64,000 nt of DNA from Pollenia angustigena (Eukaryota; Arthropoda; Insecta; Diptera; Polleniidae). Position 1 is the stretch's first letter. Every line of letters starts with the position of its first letter. The DNA lies in assembly GCA_930367215.1 (NCBI GenBank), contig OV884056.1:247841127-247905126 (forward strand), read 5' to 3'. The notes beneath the pieces are model-generated. The model was not told the origin of the DNA. It searched no databases and saw only the letters and a list, made by a program, of their open reading frames with translations. Both the position numbers and the translations under genes were made by a program. Shown piece by piece: positions 1 through 10,857 of the stretch.

Positions 1-19
1 GTAGCAAAAAAGCTTAACA

Positions 20-165
20 GTTTTAGTGTTGCGCAAAAGCAATGATGTGACAATTGCAATTCTGTATATTTTGTTGTTAGATTGCAAACAAAAGCTACAA
101 TATTTTGCATTCGCACTTTCGCAAGACCATTCGCATCAAACACTGAACTACTTGCTAAATCTTAA
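20..165. repeat. Partial copy of a small dispersed MITE family (half element)
   Basis: The stretch 'GCATTCGCACTTTCGCAAGA' followed by a run close to 'CCATTCGCATCAAACACTG' is a diverged copy of the right half of the MITE at 52508-52677, and it also resembles the right end at 53560-53641. The left inverted terminus is outside the window, so element limits and target duplication cannot be given. No coding potential was seen. Confidence 0.4.
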
Positions 166-334
166 ACATAGCACAGCTCTGTGAAATTATTTTTTGGCAA
201 GCTTTTTCTCTTTTTTTTCTTTTTCTTAATTGTGGTTATTGTGGTAAAAGTAACGGGAATCGATGATGACATGATTTTGAGCAAGTCACATTTGCCAGAT
301 AATGGTACATTTGTGTTTTTCGATGTATACATCC

Positions 335-1171
335 TAGGGTATTCATTCTGTTAACCGTTAATCGGTTAACCGATTAATAACTACCCGATTAACTGATCGG
401 TTAATTAAAAATTGGCTTTTTTTGATTAGCGATTAAACCGATTTCAGTCGATTAACCGATTAACGTTGTAACAAAAATTATAATTTTTTAAGATTTTCGT
501 ATGACATGCTAAATTCCCAATTTTCCATATTTGATAAATACACTGAAATTTATTGTTGAGGGAATTCTAGCTTCAATGCGCATTTTACTGGTTGCTAAGG
601 CCAGATCATCAGGAAACCTTTTCCAAAGATTTTAGAAAAGCTTAAAATATTATACAAATAAAACCCTAAAGCGAATAAGAATTTTAAACACTCAAAGTCT
701 TACTGGTAACAATATCAAAGCTTAAACAAAACACCAACAATAAACAGGGAGTTTATCTTTTCTTACATCCCCCCACAATTGGTTGGGTTCTTTCCGACTC
801 GAATTGTAGTTGTAAGTGGGTAAAAAGGAAAAACAAAATTAAAAAACAAATTTCAGTGTATTTATCAAATATGGAAAATTGGGAATTTAGCACGTCATAC
901 GAAAATCTTAATAATAAATTTTGTATTCCCGTAAATAACTTTGATAATATACTTGCATGTGCCCGTGCAGAAAACTGAATTGCCAAATTGGTTTTTTTCT
1001 GTTGTTTTCTTGCGAAGACAATAGAATGAAACAATTTGTTTTTTAATTTTGTTTTTTCTTTTTACCCACTTAACCGATCAATAACAAAATCAACCGATTA
1101 AACAAAAACCTCGGTTAATTAATCGAGCGACTAATCGATTAAATCAAAAACCCGGTTAAATGAATACCCTA
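335..1171. mobile_element. Non-autonomous hAT element (MITE), 837 bp
   Basis: The left end TAGGGTATTCATT is repeated perfectly in inverted form at the right end (AATGAATACCCTA). Flanks are ATACATCC (327-334) and ATACATAC (1172-1179), a 7/8 match, the size expected for a hAT target duplication. Subterminal DNA is dense in the motif CGGTTAA/TTAACCG on both sides (350-470 and 1070-1160). The middle (about 484-930) is a diverged copy of the palindromic repeat found at 55090-58412, recognised by 'GGCCAGATCATCAGGAAAC'. There is no transposase ORF; a 93-codon minus ORF (753-1034) lies in repeat DNA and shows no domain. Confidence 0.75.
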
Positions 1172-1390
1172 ATACATACTTATAGAATGAAAGGCTTGTT
1201 CGATTGAAGTAAGTTATATCTGTTTTGTAAGGCAACTAAATTACGCGTCGCACAGTGTCTAATTGGCTTAGATATTGTAGTTTAAGCGCATCGAATCTAA
1301 GATTTTATGTAAATTTTCCCATTTTCACTAAATACAATTGGTTCCCATTTTTTTTAAATCTATTTTTATATATAATTTTAATTGAACCAG

Positions 1391-1630
1391 GTGCCTGATT
1401 TTGGCAGTCGTGGTCAAGTACATTCTCGATTCGAAAGCAATTAAATATCAAATTATTTCCGTCAATACTGAACCAATCGGAATTATTTTTTCAGTATTGT
1501 AAAGCATTAATTTGAGTTCACAATACTGAAAAAATAATTTCGATTCGTTCAGTATCGACTGAAAGAATTAGAAATAAAATTGCTTTCGAATCGAGCAAGT
1601 ACTCGATCACGACAGCCAGAATTAGGCCAC
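1391..1630. mobile_element. Foldback MITE, about 240 bp
   Basis: The two halves are inverted copies through nearly the whole length. The left arm carries 'TCGATTCGAAAGCAATT' and 'ATTATTTTTTCAGTATTGT'; the right arm carries their complements ('ACAATACTGAAAAAATAAT' and 'ATTGCTTTCGAATCGA'). Outer ends read GTGCCTGATTTTGGCAGTCG and, complemented, GTGGCCTAATTCTGGCTGTC. No coding capacity; the target duplication is not clear. Confidence 0.7.
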
Positions 1631-2018
1631 AGCCTTTGAATCTGCATGGCGGCTGAAAGAGAGGTATACATCGAAAAACACAAATGTACCGTTATCTGAT
1701 AAATGCGACGTGGTACAACCTCAACATGTTTTATATGAAATTATGTAGAAAAAACTTTTTCATCGCAGACCTGTGCAATTAAATTATATACTTTCCAAGC
1801 AATGTGTATTTTGGTAATGCATACCAAAGTTTTTTTTGGCTACTCTCTATTAAGTAGTCTATTGTGTAGTAAATTGCTAATTTAATAGCCCTAAATAATG
1901 TAAATACACATGTATGTACGCTCACAATATTCTGTACGTAAAATTAACTGAAATTGTAATATAAAATAAATGAAAATTCAGTTAAAAACCGGTCTACTTA
2001 TTTTTTATTTATTTTTAA

Positions 2019-2845
2019 CGAAAGTTGATTTAATTTTTACTGTCAAAAATTCAATTCCATGTTCCGTAAAATCAAATTAATTTTCAGTTATTTTATATAA
2101 AATAACTATCAAAAAATTAACTGAATATTCCGTAAAAAACAAAGAAATATTTAGTTATTTTATTTAATTCAGTAATTTTCGTTTAGTCCACAAAAGAGCC
2201 GAATTTAAAAATACCAGACAGACACCTGTCCGCTTGTTTTTCTAATGAGCAAGAGAGGGAGAATATCATCATATATATTATTTCTAAAGCACTTTTTTTT
2301 GTCGGTAGCAAATATCTCCCATACCACCGCATAAAATTTAATGAATGATATCTCATTTTAAAGCTTATTTCTAAAACTAATGACGAAAAATAATTAGAAA
2401 TTAAAAAATTATTATTTTCATTGATAAAAATTACGGTGCGAAATATTCGCACGGGTCATCTAGTTATTATTTACTTACCCTACTACACACTTTTGTTTTA
2501 CTTTTGTTGTACTGACCACGTTGTTTACAGAAGAACTCTCAATTATAACACACCAGCAGCATGGCCGATATGACTTCGCAATATTTTACTTCTAAAATTT
2601 TATATATTTAACTAAATTATTTTAACAAATAGAAAATGGGAATTGCTTACACAAAACGAGCAATTCATTTTTTATAGATAAGTAAAAATTTATTTTTGGT
2701 AGTTAAATTATATAAAATAACTGAATGTTTATTTGTTTTTTACGGAATATGTAGTTAATTTTTTGACAGTTAATATTCATTTGTTTTAAAGGAATTCGCG
2801 GTTGAATTTTTGGCAGTAGAAATTAAATGAACTTTTTTTCGTTGC
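2019..2845. repeat. Inverted-repeat arms around 2183-2690
   Basis: 2019-2160 and 2695-2845 are inverted copies. Both contain 'TTTTATATAAAATAACT' type palindromes, 'TTAACTGAATATTCCGTAAA' or its complement, and a terminal block ending in a 'TTTTTACTGTCAAAAATTCA' type sequence. The DNA between the arms (2183-2690) is unrelated and includes the Helitron-like end and a segment (2520-2640) that recurs near 7725-7780. No gene was recognised. Confidence 0.5.
2436..2463 (+). mobile_element. Possible Helitron 3' end (hairpin plus CTAG)
   Basis: A perfect hairpin, GTGCGAAATATTCGCAC (2436-2452), is followed 8 bases later by CTAG and then T. A short hairpin just before a CTRR terminus is the known layout of Helitron 3' ends. 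No matching 5' TC terminus, Rep/helicase ORF or second copy was found, so this is only a candidate. Confidence 0.25.
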
Positions 2846-2965
2846 TTTAAATTACATTTTCATTTAATTTTACATAAAGAAGAATTTAACTTAATCAACG
2901 GACAATATTAACTGAAACTGAAAATCCGTATTAATATGCACTTAGTTTTTTGAATAACTGTTAAG

Positions 2966-4001
2966 GTACGTTCAGACTGATGAAATATTTAATAGCAAAC
3001 ATCAAATTATTCACTAACGTCAACTGAACACAAATTATTTTTGTGTGTCAAATAAAATAACAGCTGATTTTGAGCAAATAAAAGTATTTGCCGGCAAACA
3101 ATTATTTGTCCAATGTGAACACAAAAAATCAAATATTTTAGTAGTTTTTGAGCAAACATTTATTTGATATTACAAAAAAATTGTAAGAGCAAACAACGAC
3201 AAATAATTTTAGCCATGTTACCTACATATAGAAGCAATTTTTCTTGTAAGTTTCGGATTCTTTACAGTTTTAAAGATTTTTTATGATTATTAAACTTTGC
3301 TATCATGCCGCTATTGGCAAATTTTTGCGACTTTCCGATAATTAAGCAATTTTTATAGAATTTTTGCCATTACTTATAGTTTTAGACACTTTTAATAAAT
3401 TTTATAGTTTTGTTTGAAATTAAAAAATTGTTCGCGAATTTTCGCTATTTTTGCAAAATTTTTTTTTTGGTTTTCCTCGACATTTTGTATTTTTTTAACC
3501 GATTAAGAGATTTCAAATAAATTTTAGGGTTTGTTTCCAAGCTTGCAATTTTTCGCAAATTTTAGCCATGTTCGCGATAGAAGCGATATCTTTCTGTGAT
3601 TCTTTGCAGATTTAACGGTTTTTAATAACTATTAGGCTTTGCTATCATACCGCTATTAGGAAATTTTTGCAAATTTCCGCGAATTTGGCAATTTTTACCT
3701 TTCCTTATAGTTTAAGGCACTTTTAATACATTTTATGGCTTGTTTGAAAAATCGAAATTTTTCGCGAATTTTCGCTATTTTTGCATCATTTTGTTTGACT
3801 TAGCGATTTCAAATACATATATTTTAGGGTTTGTATCTAAGTTTGCAATTTTTCGCAAATTGTATCCATGTTCCCGTTACCCATTGTCTTCCAGTTTTTG
3901 CTGCTCTCTCATTTTTACTATTTGTGAAATATATTTTAATTTTTGAACACTTTCATTAAATAATTATTTGATGCAAATATTTGTCTAAGTCTGAACGCAT
4001 G
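2966..4001. mobile_element. MITE-like TIR element with internal duplication, about 1.0 kb
   Basis: Ends carry TACGTTCAGACTGATGAAAT (left) and the inverted ATTTGTCTAAGTCTGAACGC (right). The interior holds two tandem copies of a roughly 300-bp unit (see 3245-3890). A 68-codon plus ORF (3740-3946) runs through the second copy and looks fortuitous. No target duplication could be fixed. Confidence 0.5.
3245..3890 (+). repeat. Two tandem copies of a roughly 320-bp unit
   Basis: Copy 1 (about 3245-3575) and copy 2 (about 3590-3890) share, in order, 'GATTCTTTRCAG', 'CTTTGCTATCATRCCGCTAT', 'CGCGAATTTTCGCTATTTTT', and 'TTTTAGGGTTTGT' followed by 'TTGCAATTTTTCGCAAATT'. They have diverged by substitutions and small indels, so the duplication is old. 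Confidence 0.6.
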
Positions 4002-4789
4002 GCAAACATGATTTAAATTATTTTAGAATCAGTTAAAAATAAATTTGCTTGGAATTTTAAATGTTTATTTATTTAAAAATGACTGAACGGAATATTTCTT
4101 AAACAAACTACAATCCGTTACTGTTATAATATTGTGAGTGTATGTATGTTTATCATTGCAATAAATATTAGAGGCTGGCAACACCACTCGTATCTAGTTA
4201 CAGTTGGGTAATCATTCCATAAAAATCATCAAACCATCACAAGAACTGTGGAATGAATACTTTCATAGTTCACATTCGGAACGCAATACCCACCACCCAT
4301 TTTGTAGGCGAATAAGTTAAGCAACAATTTTAATCAACTTTATTAGCAACATAGTGAAAATAACAATGGTTTTTCTTTTTGCTGCTTTTATAACTTAAAA
4401 CCAAAAATTTAAAAAAAAGGTTCATAATAAAGAAAAAACAACTTAAATGAAGAATAGTTCAAAGTTTTGAAAAATATAAAAATCAAAATGTAACTTCAGA
4501 AATTCACACTGCCTGTAATGTTTCGAGTAAATATAACTTCCTAAGCAATTTTCTAACTTTAATAAAAACAATTAAGAGTGCTTTATTCGGCTGTGCCGAA
4601 TCTTTGATATCCTCCACAGACATTTCGAATATTTCAGGAGTGGGCTCTATAAGATATCTGCATATTATTAATTAATCTTTATAAAAACGGACGTCAGCAT
4701 TTACATTGGTTGACCGACATTTAAAAAGTTTTATGCTCCTCTTTTTAGAAATTTTAACAAACTTGAGTAAAATATCACGACTCGCAACA

Positions 4790-5300
4790 GTTCAAGCCGA
4801 ACTAACTAATGCACCCACAAAGAGTGACTGTTTGGTGCGGTTGCGGCTGGTGGCATCATCGGGCCGTATTTTTCCAAAATGAGGCCGGTAAGGCAGTTGC
4901 TGTGAATGGTGTTCGCTATCGTGAGATGATGGCCCGAATTGGAAGATATGGATGTGGACGATATGTGGTTTCAACAGGACGGTACCACTTGCCACACAGC
5001 TTATGAACCAATGGCTCTTTGCGCGGCAAATTCAATGGCCGTGTTATATCACGTGGTGGGGATGCCAATTGGCCACCAAGATCATGTGATTTGACACTGT
5101 TGGACTTCTTTCTTTGGAATTATTTGAAAGAAAAGGTGTACGTCGATAAGCCAGCAACAATTCAAAAGCTAAAGGATGAGATAATTCGGCACATTAACGG
5201 CATATAACCTTAATTATGTCTCAGCGTCATCGAAAATTTTGACCATCGGATGGAGGTGTGCCGCCGATATTTTGTTCCATACATAATTGAATAAAAATAA
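4790..5300 (+). pseudogene. Tc1/mariner-type transposase remnant
   Basis: Three reading frames together give the C-terminal half of a DDE transposase. In order there is 'MHPQRVTVWCG', then a frame change into 'NEAGKAVAVNGVRYREMMAR', then 'DMWFQQDG' (the WxxQDGA-type block with a catalytic Asp), then 'WPPRSCDLTLLDFFLW' (5070 on, with the third catalytic acidic residue as Asp) and 'YLKEKVYVDKPATIQKLKDE'. The last open segment is 5019-5207, and the reading continues with frameshifts to about 5300. The N-terminal DNA-binding domain and the first catalytic Asp are missing, as are recognisable TIRs, so the copy cannot be active. Family assignment (IS630-Tc1-mariner) is firm from the motifs; subfamily is not assigned. 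Confidence 0.8.
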
Positions 5301-6094
5301 ATGACAATATTTTCCTAAATAATGTGTGTTATTATGTGGTTTTTATTAAACAAGAGAGTGAGCACTACTATTCATGTTAAGGTATGGCATATCAGCGTAA
5401 AATCTAAGCGAAAGAAAAACATGGAATGGGCGCTATTGTGCCAAAACCATTATGTCGGGAAGAAAATGCTAATGGTCATTTATAAACTGATTTTTTATTC
5501 AACGACATATGTTTATTTCAGGTGAAAGTGAAAAAATAAAGTTCACAAATTATAAGAAGACTTAAAAAAGTAAGGCGTGGAACAGAACAACTACTTTGTT
5601 GTTGTTGTAGTAGTAGCTGTTCAAAAGTTTAAAATTTAGGATTTCGCGCTTCAACTTCAACTGCAGATACAACTAGGTATATTGTTGACACTGCCGTTTT
5701 TAACTTTTGAAAGGTTTCAGCGCGATTCCTAGCGCTATTATACATCGGCTATTCTGTTCCCCGATTAATGGTTTTTGGATACAAATGTGAGTTTTATGGG
5801 TGAAAATTAGAGGTAGCGCTGGCTTTTTGCTTATATCACAGCTATTTGTTCACAATTTGAGTTTCAATAGAAAACTATTCCGGATAATATACGATATAAA
5901 TATATAACAACCGAATCCCAATTATATCTGAGGTCTTCGTAAGCCCCATTTTAACATACACACGAATGACCATTGTTAAATCAACTCCGCTACGTATAAG
6001 GATCCGTTATATATACATATACTCTTTATAGGGTCTAGTATAATAAATCTAGTGTTTACAAATTAATCTCATATGTCAGTATATGCTTGCGTTC
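5301..6094. other. No gene recognised; AT-rich spacer
   Basis: AT-rich DNA with a short trinucleotide run near 5598 (GTTGTTGTTGTAGTAGTAG). The 67-codon plus ORF at 5322-5525 has no recognisable feature. Confidence 0.5.
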
Positions 6095-6590
6095 TATATC
6101 AACACTACCCAGCGGTAAATATTGCAGGGACAGCAATTGTCAAAGCTTTTGAAAGGCCTCTATACACCTTTCTAAAAGATTCGTTTTTTAATGATATCCT
6201 GCCTTGCTTAACATTAACGCGACCATACGTACTCTATTTTTAGAGGACAGTCATCATGTAACTGGCTGTCATCTATAAAATTTGTGTCCACTTTTTGTCA
6301 TCTTTTTTCACAATCTGTCAGCTTTGATATTAGGAGCCGATAAGTGACCCATAGCTGAATACCGTAGCCCCATACTGGCTTTAAGATAGAGTTGTAAAGC
6401 AGAAGTTTGCAATTAAGGCTAAGAACAAAATTCCTTTAAATAAGCCAATAAATTTGAAAAGCCTTTAGTTTAATTTGAGTTAATGTTGCTTTTATATGCC
6501 ATTTCCACATTACGCCGATTTAGATGTATTCCGAGGTGTACGCATGACCTTTATCCTCCATTGTTTTAACAACTTTTCCATTTCAAATAT

Positions 6591-6827
6591 CCCAGTAAAA
6601 ACTTCGCCTACAAAATGATGTGTTGAGTAATCAGAAAAACATGAATGAATTTTACAAGGCATGTCCCAAAATGAACTCGTTAAAAGTAAGTCATTATTTT
6701 TTTACTTGAATACATCCAGAAAAAGTAGTAATAGAAGTTGTTATACATGTAGTTATAGAAGAAAGCTACTAAATAATGAGTTAAAGAAGCTATTCGTTTT
6801 GAAAAAGTAAGCGAAGTTTTTACTGGG
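6591..6827. mobile_element. MITE inserted in the Jockey-like RT, 237 bp
   Basis: Perfect terminal inverted repeats CCCAGTAAAAACTTCGC (left) and GCGAAGTTTTTACTGGG (right). The flanks read ...ATAT on the left and ATAT... on the right, compatible with a short AT-rich target duplication. Removing the element rejoins the RT reading from 'YLQDHI' to the C-terminal part, which supports insertion. No ORF. Confidence 0.75.
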
Positions 6828-7485
6828 ATATGATCCTGTAAGTAACGAGATGCTGCATGATAGTTTTCGTGTACGCTTAGAAAAGCTGTATCATACGCAA
6901 ATGTTAAAGTTTGGGTGTAGTTGTTTGTTGGCATCTCCGAAGTATAAACAGAGCATAATAGATGGCCCAGGATGCTGCCTCGTGGGACTCCAGCGTCAAT
7001 TGGCTGAGGAGAACTTAAAAAATAGTCTTCTTATATAATTAATTTACGACCGACTAAGTAGCTAGATAGCTAGGTAGATTTTGCTTCAATTTATTTAATA
7101 AGCCTTCTTGCCAGACTTTATGAAAAGCTTGCAAAACTTCGATGAAGAGTGCTGAGCAATATTTATTTTCTTTAAAGGCTTTTCTTATGATATTTACTAA
7201 TCGATGATGTTGTTCAATTGTGCTGTGCTTTCTTCTGAAACCGAATTGATGGTTTGGAATACAACTATTTTCATTTAAAATCGGTGTTAATTTTGACACT
7301 AGTAGTTTCTCAAATAGCTTTGAAATATAAGGTAAAAAGCTTAAAGTTCAGTATGACTCAACTTTTGTACACTTTGAAGAAAAATCTTTTTATCCGTACT
7401 CAAATCAATACGAAGCGGGATTAATAGTACGGTGAGTGCGGATTTTCTTGAATCAAGTACAGAAAGCTTGATTCAAGTACGGATT

Positions 7486-7680
7486 TTCAATCGCGAAATA
7501 TTTAACTTATCCATATTCAATCCCGAATTCGCACTTGGAATAATCCGAAAATGAGATTGATTAAAGTAAAACCAAGATTGAATCAATCTCAAAATGCCGT
7601 TGATTCAAGTATTATAAAATTGATTCAATCCCGAATTCGTTCTTGAAATAAACCAAAAGTGAAATTGGAAGGAACATTTT
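7486..7680 (+). repeat. Tandem duplication of a roughly 100-bp AT-rich unit
   Basis: 'CAATCCCGAATTCGCACTTG' (about 7529) and 'CAATCCCGAATTCGTTCTTG' (about 7629) begin parallel blocks that continue through 'AATAAwCCraAArTGArATTG'. Several 'TTGATTCAAGTA' elements lie around them. This is part of the unrelated DNA that interrupts the Jockey-like relic. Confidence 0.5.
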
Positions 7681-8784
7681 ATTATGATTGATTTACTTGC
7701 CCGTTTTGCACTTTATCGAATTTCAATTATAAAACACCAGCATCATTTCCGATATGGTTTCTTACTTTAAAAACTTAAATGTACATATATAATGAAAAAT
7801 ATAAACTAAATGTAAAGCAAGAGTTCTCAATTTTTCTTTTTAAACATGAAAATAACGTGTTTTCGTCTTGTCCTGATGTTTCTGCTGTTTCTACACACTA
7901 CAAGCAAATAATTTTTTAACTACTTGTGTGGTGTTCTTTTTTAAGTTTGTAATTTTACTCTCAGACTGGTGCTACCAACGAAAAGTTCCGTCTTTTTTAC
8001 TTGGTTTATGAATTTTATACTTATTTTAGGATTAGGATTATTTTTATTTAGGATTGTTTTAAGTACGTTTTAGTGTTTTTCGTGCTTGAATTTTTGAGTA
8101 CGACTCGCACTTAAAGTAAGAAGAAGAAACTTAATTTATCGCATTGTTTTTCTTTCTGTGTATCATCCTTTTCTGGCTTTGGTATTATGGTTACTTAGGA
8201 AACCTTTCATGCATGAGGGTAGTATTCAATGCCTTTTGTTTTTTTTGGGGTTATACTAGAATGTTGAACAGCTAGTTTTAGAAAGGAGTCAAAATTAACA
8301 ACAGAGAGATCCACATTCTTCGGTGGACTTAGCGGAATATTTTTTGTGCAATGGGTACTGAGGTATTTTTTATACTTTAACCAATTAATTTGTGAAGCTG
8401 ACGTTGTTAAGTAACCAGACAGAGATACAATTCAATTTGGGTTCGATATAGTAACAATTGTAGGTGTTTGATCGGAAGATAATTCTAAGGAAGCTTCAAC
8501 ATGAATCGTTTCTATGGGGATGTTTTAAACCACGCCAAAGTCGATAACAACATCTGGAATTTTTTGCTTATCAGTAGGTCAATATATTGGTTGTCCGCTC
8601 GCGACCACATTTAAATGCATTTTAGAAATTGTATTAAACAAAACACGACCATTCGGTGTTAGAAGTCGTGACCCCCAGAAGCTATGTTTAGCGTTATAAT
8701 CGCCAGGTCGACATAGAAACAGTTTTTTTTTCTTATGTTTATTGGCGTGCTAAAGCCGAATATGAACTCAGATTTCTCCCGTCA

Positions 8785-8870
8785 CGTCACATTTATCAGA
8801 TAACGGTACATATATATGTGATTTTCGCTGTATACTTCTCTTTCAGCCGTCGTCCAGAGTCAAAGTCTGT
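8785..8870 (+). repeat. Third copy of the arm seen at 285-330 and 1664-1710
   Basis: 'CACATTTATCAGATAACGGT' followed by 'ACTTCTCTTTCAGCCG' matches the complement of 1640-1710. It sits just upstream (minus sense) of the Jockey-like endonuclease fragment. No coding potential. Confidence 0.5.
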
Positions 8871-9154
8871 TTCAATTTGAATTACGCGTTAAAAAGTTGT
8901 AACATTGTGCGATTTAACAAATTTTTTTGTGGGATTATTTAACCTCTAAAATTTATGGCCACAACCACTTGAGCATTAGTTTTCAAAGCGGAATCAAATT
9001 GAGATTGATCTACGAACTCAGTTGCATTACTTGTTGTTTAAAAAAACTACTTACAAAATAATTTGAATAGCGCAAATGCCATTATAAATGAGTTATAAAA
9101 TTGCTCATTACAATAAAAAGCTTAATTTATAAGCATTAAAGCTAGAGCAAAAAG

Positions 9155-9451
9155 CTTAAAGCTGGACGTCCATAACACGCGTTTTCGCCTCCACGCAGCG
9201 CATGCTTTTAAAACATTTTATGCAGCAGCAAGACAAGTAAAAATAAAATTTAATTTGTCAAAATCAGCTGATTTGTTCAAACGCTGCTTGTGACGCTTAC
9301 AAAAGTAGAAAGTAAACCTACATTTCGCCTCAAGGCATCTACGCTTTTGTGGATGTAACTTACTACGTATAACTACACAGATTCTACTTTTTTGACAACT
9401 GCGTATGCTGCGAAAAAGCGAGTAACGCATGGTGTGGACCTCCAGCTTAAG
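9155..9451. mobile_element. MITE copy 1, about 297 bp
   Basis: The left end CTTAAAGCTGGACGTCCATA and the complement of the right end CTTAAGCTGGAGGTCCACAC form a diverged TIR. The interior contains 'TTTGTCAAAATCAGCTGATT' and 'GCGCTTACAAAA'-like sequence shared with the second copy at 10270-10500. The 70-codon minus ORF inside is not convincing. Confidence 0.6.
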
Positions 9452-10269
9452 AATTAATAAATTTTTATTAAAGCTTTTGCATCTTTATTTTTATTAAGCT
9501 TTTTTTCAAACCTTTCGCTACACATTCCTCTTTAATTCTTTAAAACTTTTTTTTACTTTTTAATTAAAAAAAAAAACAAATTAAGATTAAGATTAACCGC
9601 TGCCCCAATGAAATTCAGCCACATTTATGCAAATACGTCGTGGAAAATTAAAAAAAGGCAGCCTTTTTGCCATCATATCCGTGGAGGCCATTTGACTTCG
9701 TCTTATTTTATACATAAATAACCTTAACTATTTGCTTCTTGATAAATCAAATTAATTAACGATCTGATGGCAAAAAAAGTTTTCTTTTTAATTCAAATCT
9801 AGCCCTAATCTTAGGGCACCCTTTATATCTCTTTCTCCATCTTTTTTCTTACAAATCAAATTTACATTCAATAAAAAAGATTAATGAAACACGGACTTCC
9901 CTTTATGAAAAAAATTTGATTTATGTTTATTTTTCGCCTGCTGCCTATTTATCTACGAAATTTTATTCTGTTTAAAAAAATTGGGTAACGTGGTCTTTGT
10001 AAATGTAAATGTCTTCAGTTTAACTTCCATCTTTCCTAATAAAGACGAGTATTTATGGTAATTAATCTAAAATCTTTGTCAAAGTTTTTTTTTTGATTTT
10101 GACAGCTTTTTAAAAATGGTTGAAGAAAAAGAAAACCCTTACAAAACCAATTACCAAAAGGAATATATATATGTAAAACAAAACCATTTGATGTTGATGT
10201 AAACAATGATGATGATGATTTTCTGACATAGAAAACGACTAGAATAGAAATAGAGAGTGGATTAGTAAG
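9452..10269. other. No gene recognised; AT-rich spacer
   Basis: Homopolymer-rich AT DNA with a short GATGATGATGATGAT run near 10205. I see no ORF, TIR or repeat that I can support here. Confidence 0.5.
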
Positions 10270-10500
10270 AAATGGACTTGCACAACACGCGTATTTTTCT
10301 TACCTTGCGTTCTACGTTTCAAGTTATGTACATGCAACGCTTTTTATACGGCATCATCACAAGTAAAAACACAATTTATTTGTCAAAATCGGATGATTTG
10401 TTCGAGCGCTGTTTTTGGCGCTTACAAAATAATAAGGAAACCTTCTTTTCGCATTCAACGCCTTAAGGCATCCAACTGTGGTATGGACCTCGAGCTTAAG
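10270..10500. mobile_element. MITE copy 2 of the 9155-9451 family, shorter
   Basis: Shares the left end (AAATGGACTTGCACAACACG), the centre ('TTTGTCAAAATCGGATGATT', 'GGCGCTTACAAAATAA') and the right end ('GTGGTATGGACCTCGAGCTT') with 9155-9451. The 64-codon plus ORF inside runs through repeat DNA and is probably accidental. Confidence 0.55.
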
Positions 10501-10857
10501 ACAGTTTGTCCTCTGTCGTTTTCCTATGGTAGCAAATGATACATTCTCTCTTTATATACATGTATACTTGTCGATTTAAACATTCAGCCATCCCTGCCTG
10601 TTTTCCTTTTTAGTCATAAAAAAGGAATTTATTGATGTCATGCCATCAAAGCGTTTTTAAGTCTTTCACTTTTAACATTTAAAAAGACGACGTCATTGTC
10701 CGTCCTTAATTGAAGCATCTTTGTTTAATGGGAGAATTCAAATGTGCTGTTTTATATGGCAGTTTAATCGTTTAGCAAATACTGAGACGAAATTTTACAA
10801 CTTAATAATTTCGCTGAAGAGTTATTTTGCAGGAAATTTAAAAGTTACTTGAGGGTT
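10501..10857. other. No gene recognised
   Basis: AT-rich spacer between the MITE and the next TIR element; no ORF over 60 codons and no repeat noted. Confidence 0.4.

Larger units (their letters stand above)
285..1710. mobile_element. Outer inverted-repeat element enclosing two later insertions
   Basis: Bases 285-330 and 1664-1710 are inverted copies of each other, built around 'TCAGATAACGGTACATTTGT' and 'TTTCGATGTATAC'. A third copy of this arm lies at 8785-8870, so it is a dispersed family. A hAT MITE (335-1171) and a foldback MITE (1391-1630) sit between the arms and are probably later insertions. No transposase was seen and the true ends are not resolved. Confidence 0.45.
1909..4148. mobile_element. 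Possible outer TIR element with nested insertions
   Basis: The left end 'CATGTATGTACGCTCACAAT' (1909 on) is matched in inverted form by 'AATATTGTGAGTGTATGTAT' (ending near 4148). Between them lie inverted arms (2019-2160 and 2695-2845), a Helitron-like end and a MITE (2966-4001). A related sequence occurs near 29545-29565. Only about 20 bp of terminus match, so this pairing is tentative. Confidence 0.35.
6095..8735 (-). pseudogene. Jockey-like non-LTR retrotransposon ORF2 remnant (EN-RT)
   Basis: Read on the minus strand, the blocks fall in the order of a Jockey ORF2. 8735-8420 gives the endonuclease C-terminal part ('CRPGDYNAKHSFWGSRLL' and, after stops, 'LELSSDQTPT'). 8400-8150 gives the linker ('IPLSPPKNVDLSVVNFDSFL' and 'IIPKPEKDDT'). 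7300-7054 gives RT ('NHQFGFRRKHSTIEQHHRLV' and 'CSALFIEVLQAFHKVWQEGL'). About 7030-6830 gives RT around the active site, where the usual ADD reads 'FAYDTA', followed by 'HENYHAASRYLQDHI'. About 6480-6100 gives the C-terminal end ('KLLLYNSILK' type, 'YGIQLW'). The copy is broken by stops, by a MITE at 6591-6827 and by unrelated DNA at about 7330-8140. It is a dead fossil; the clade call rests on motif resemblance. Confidence 0.75.
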
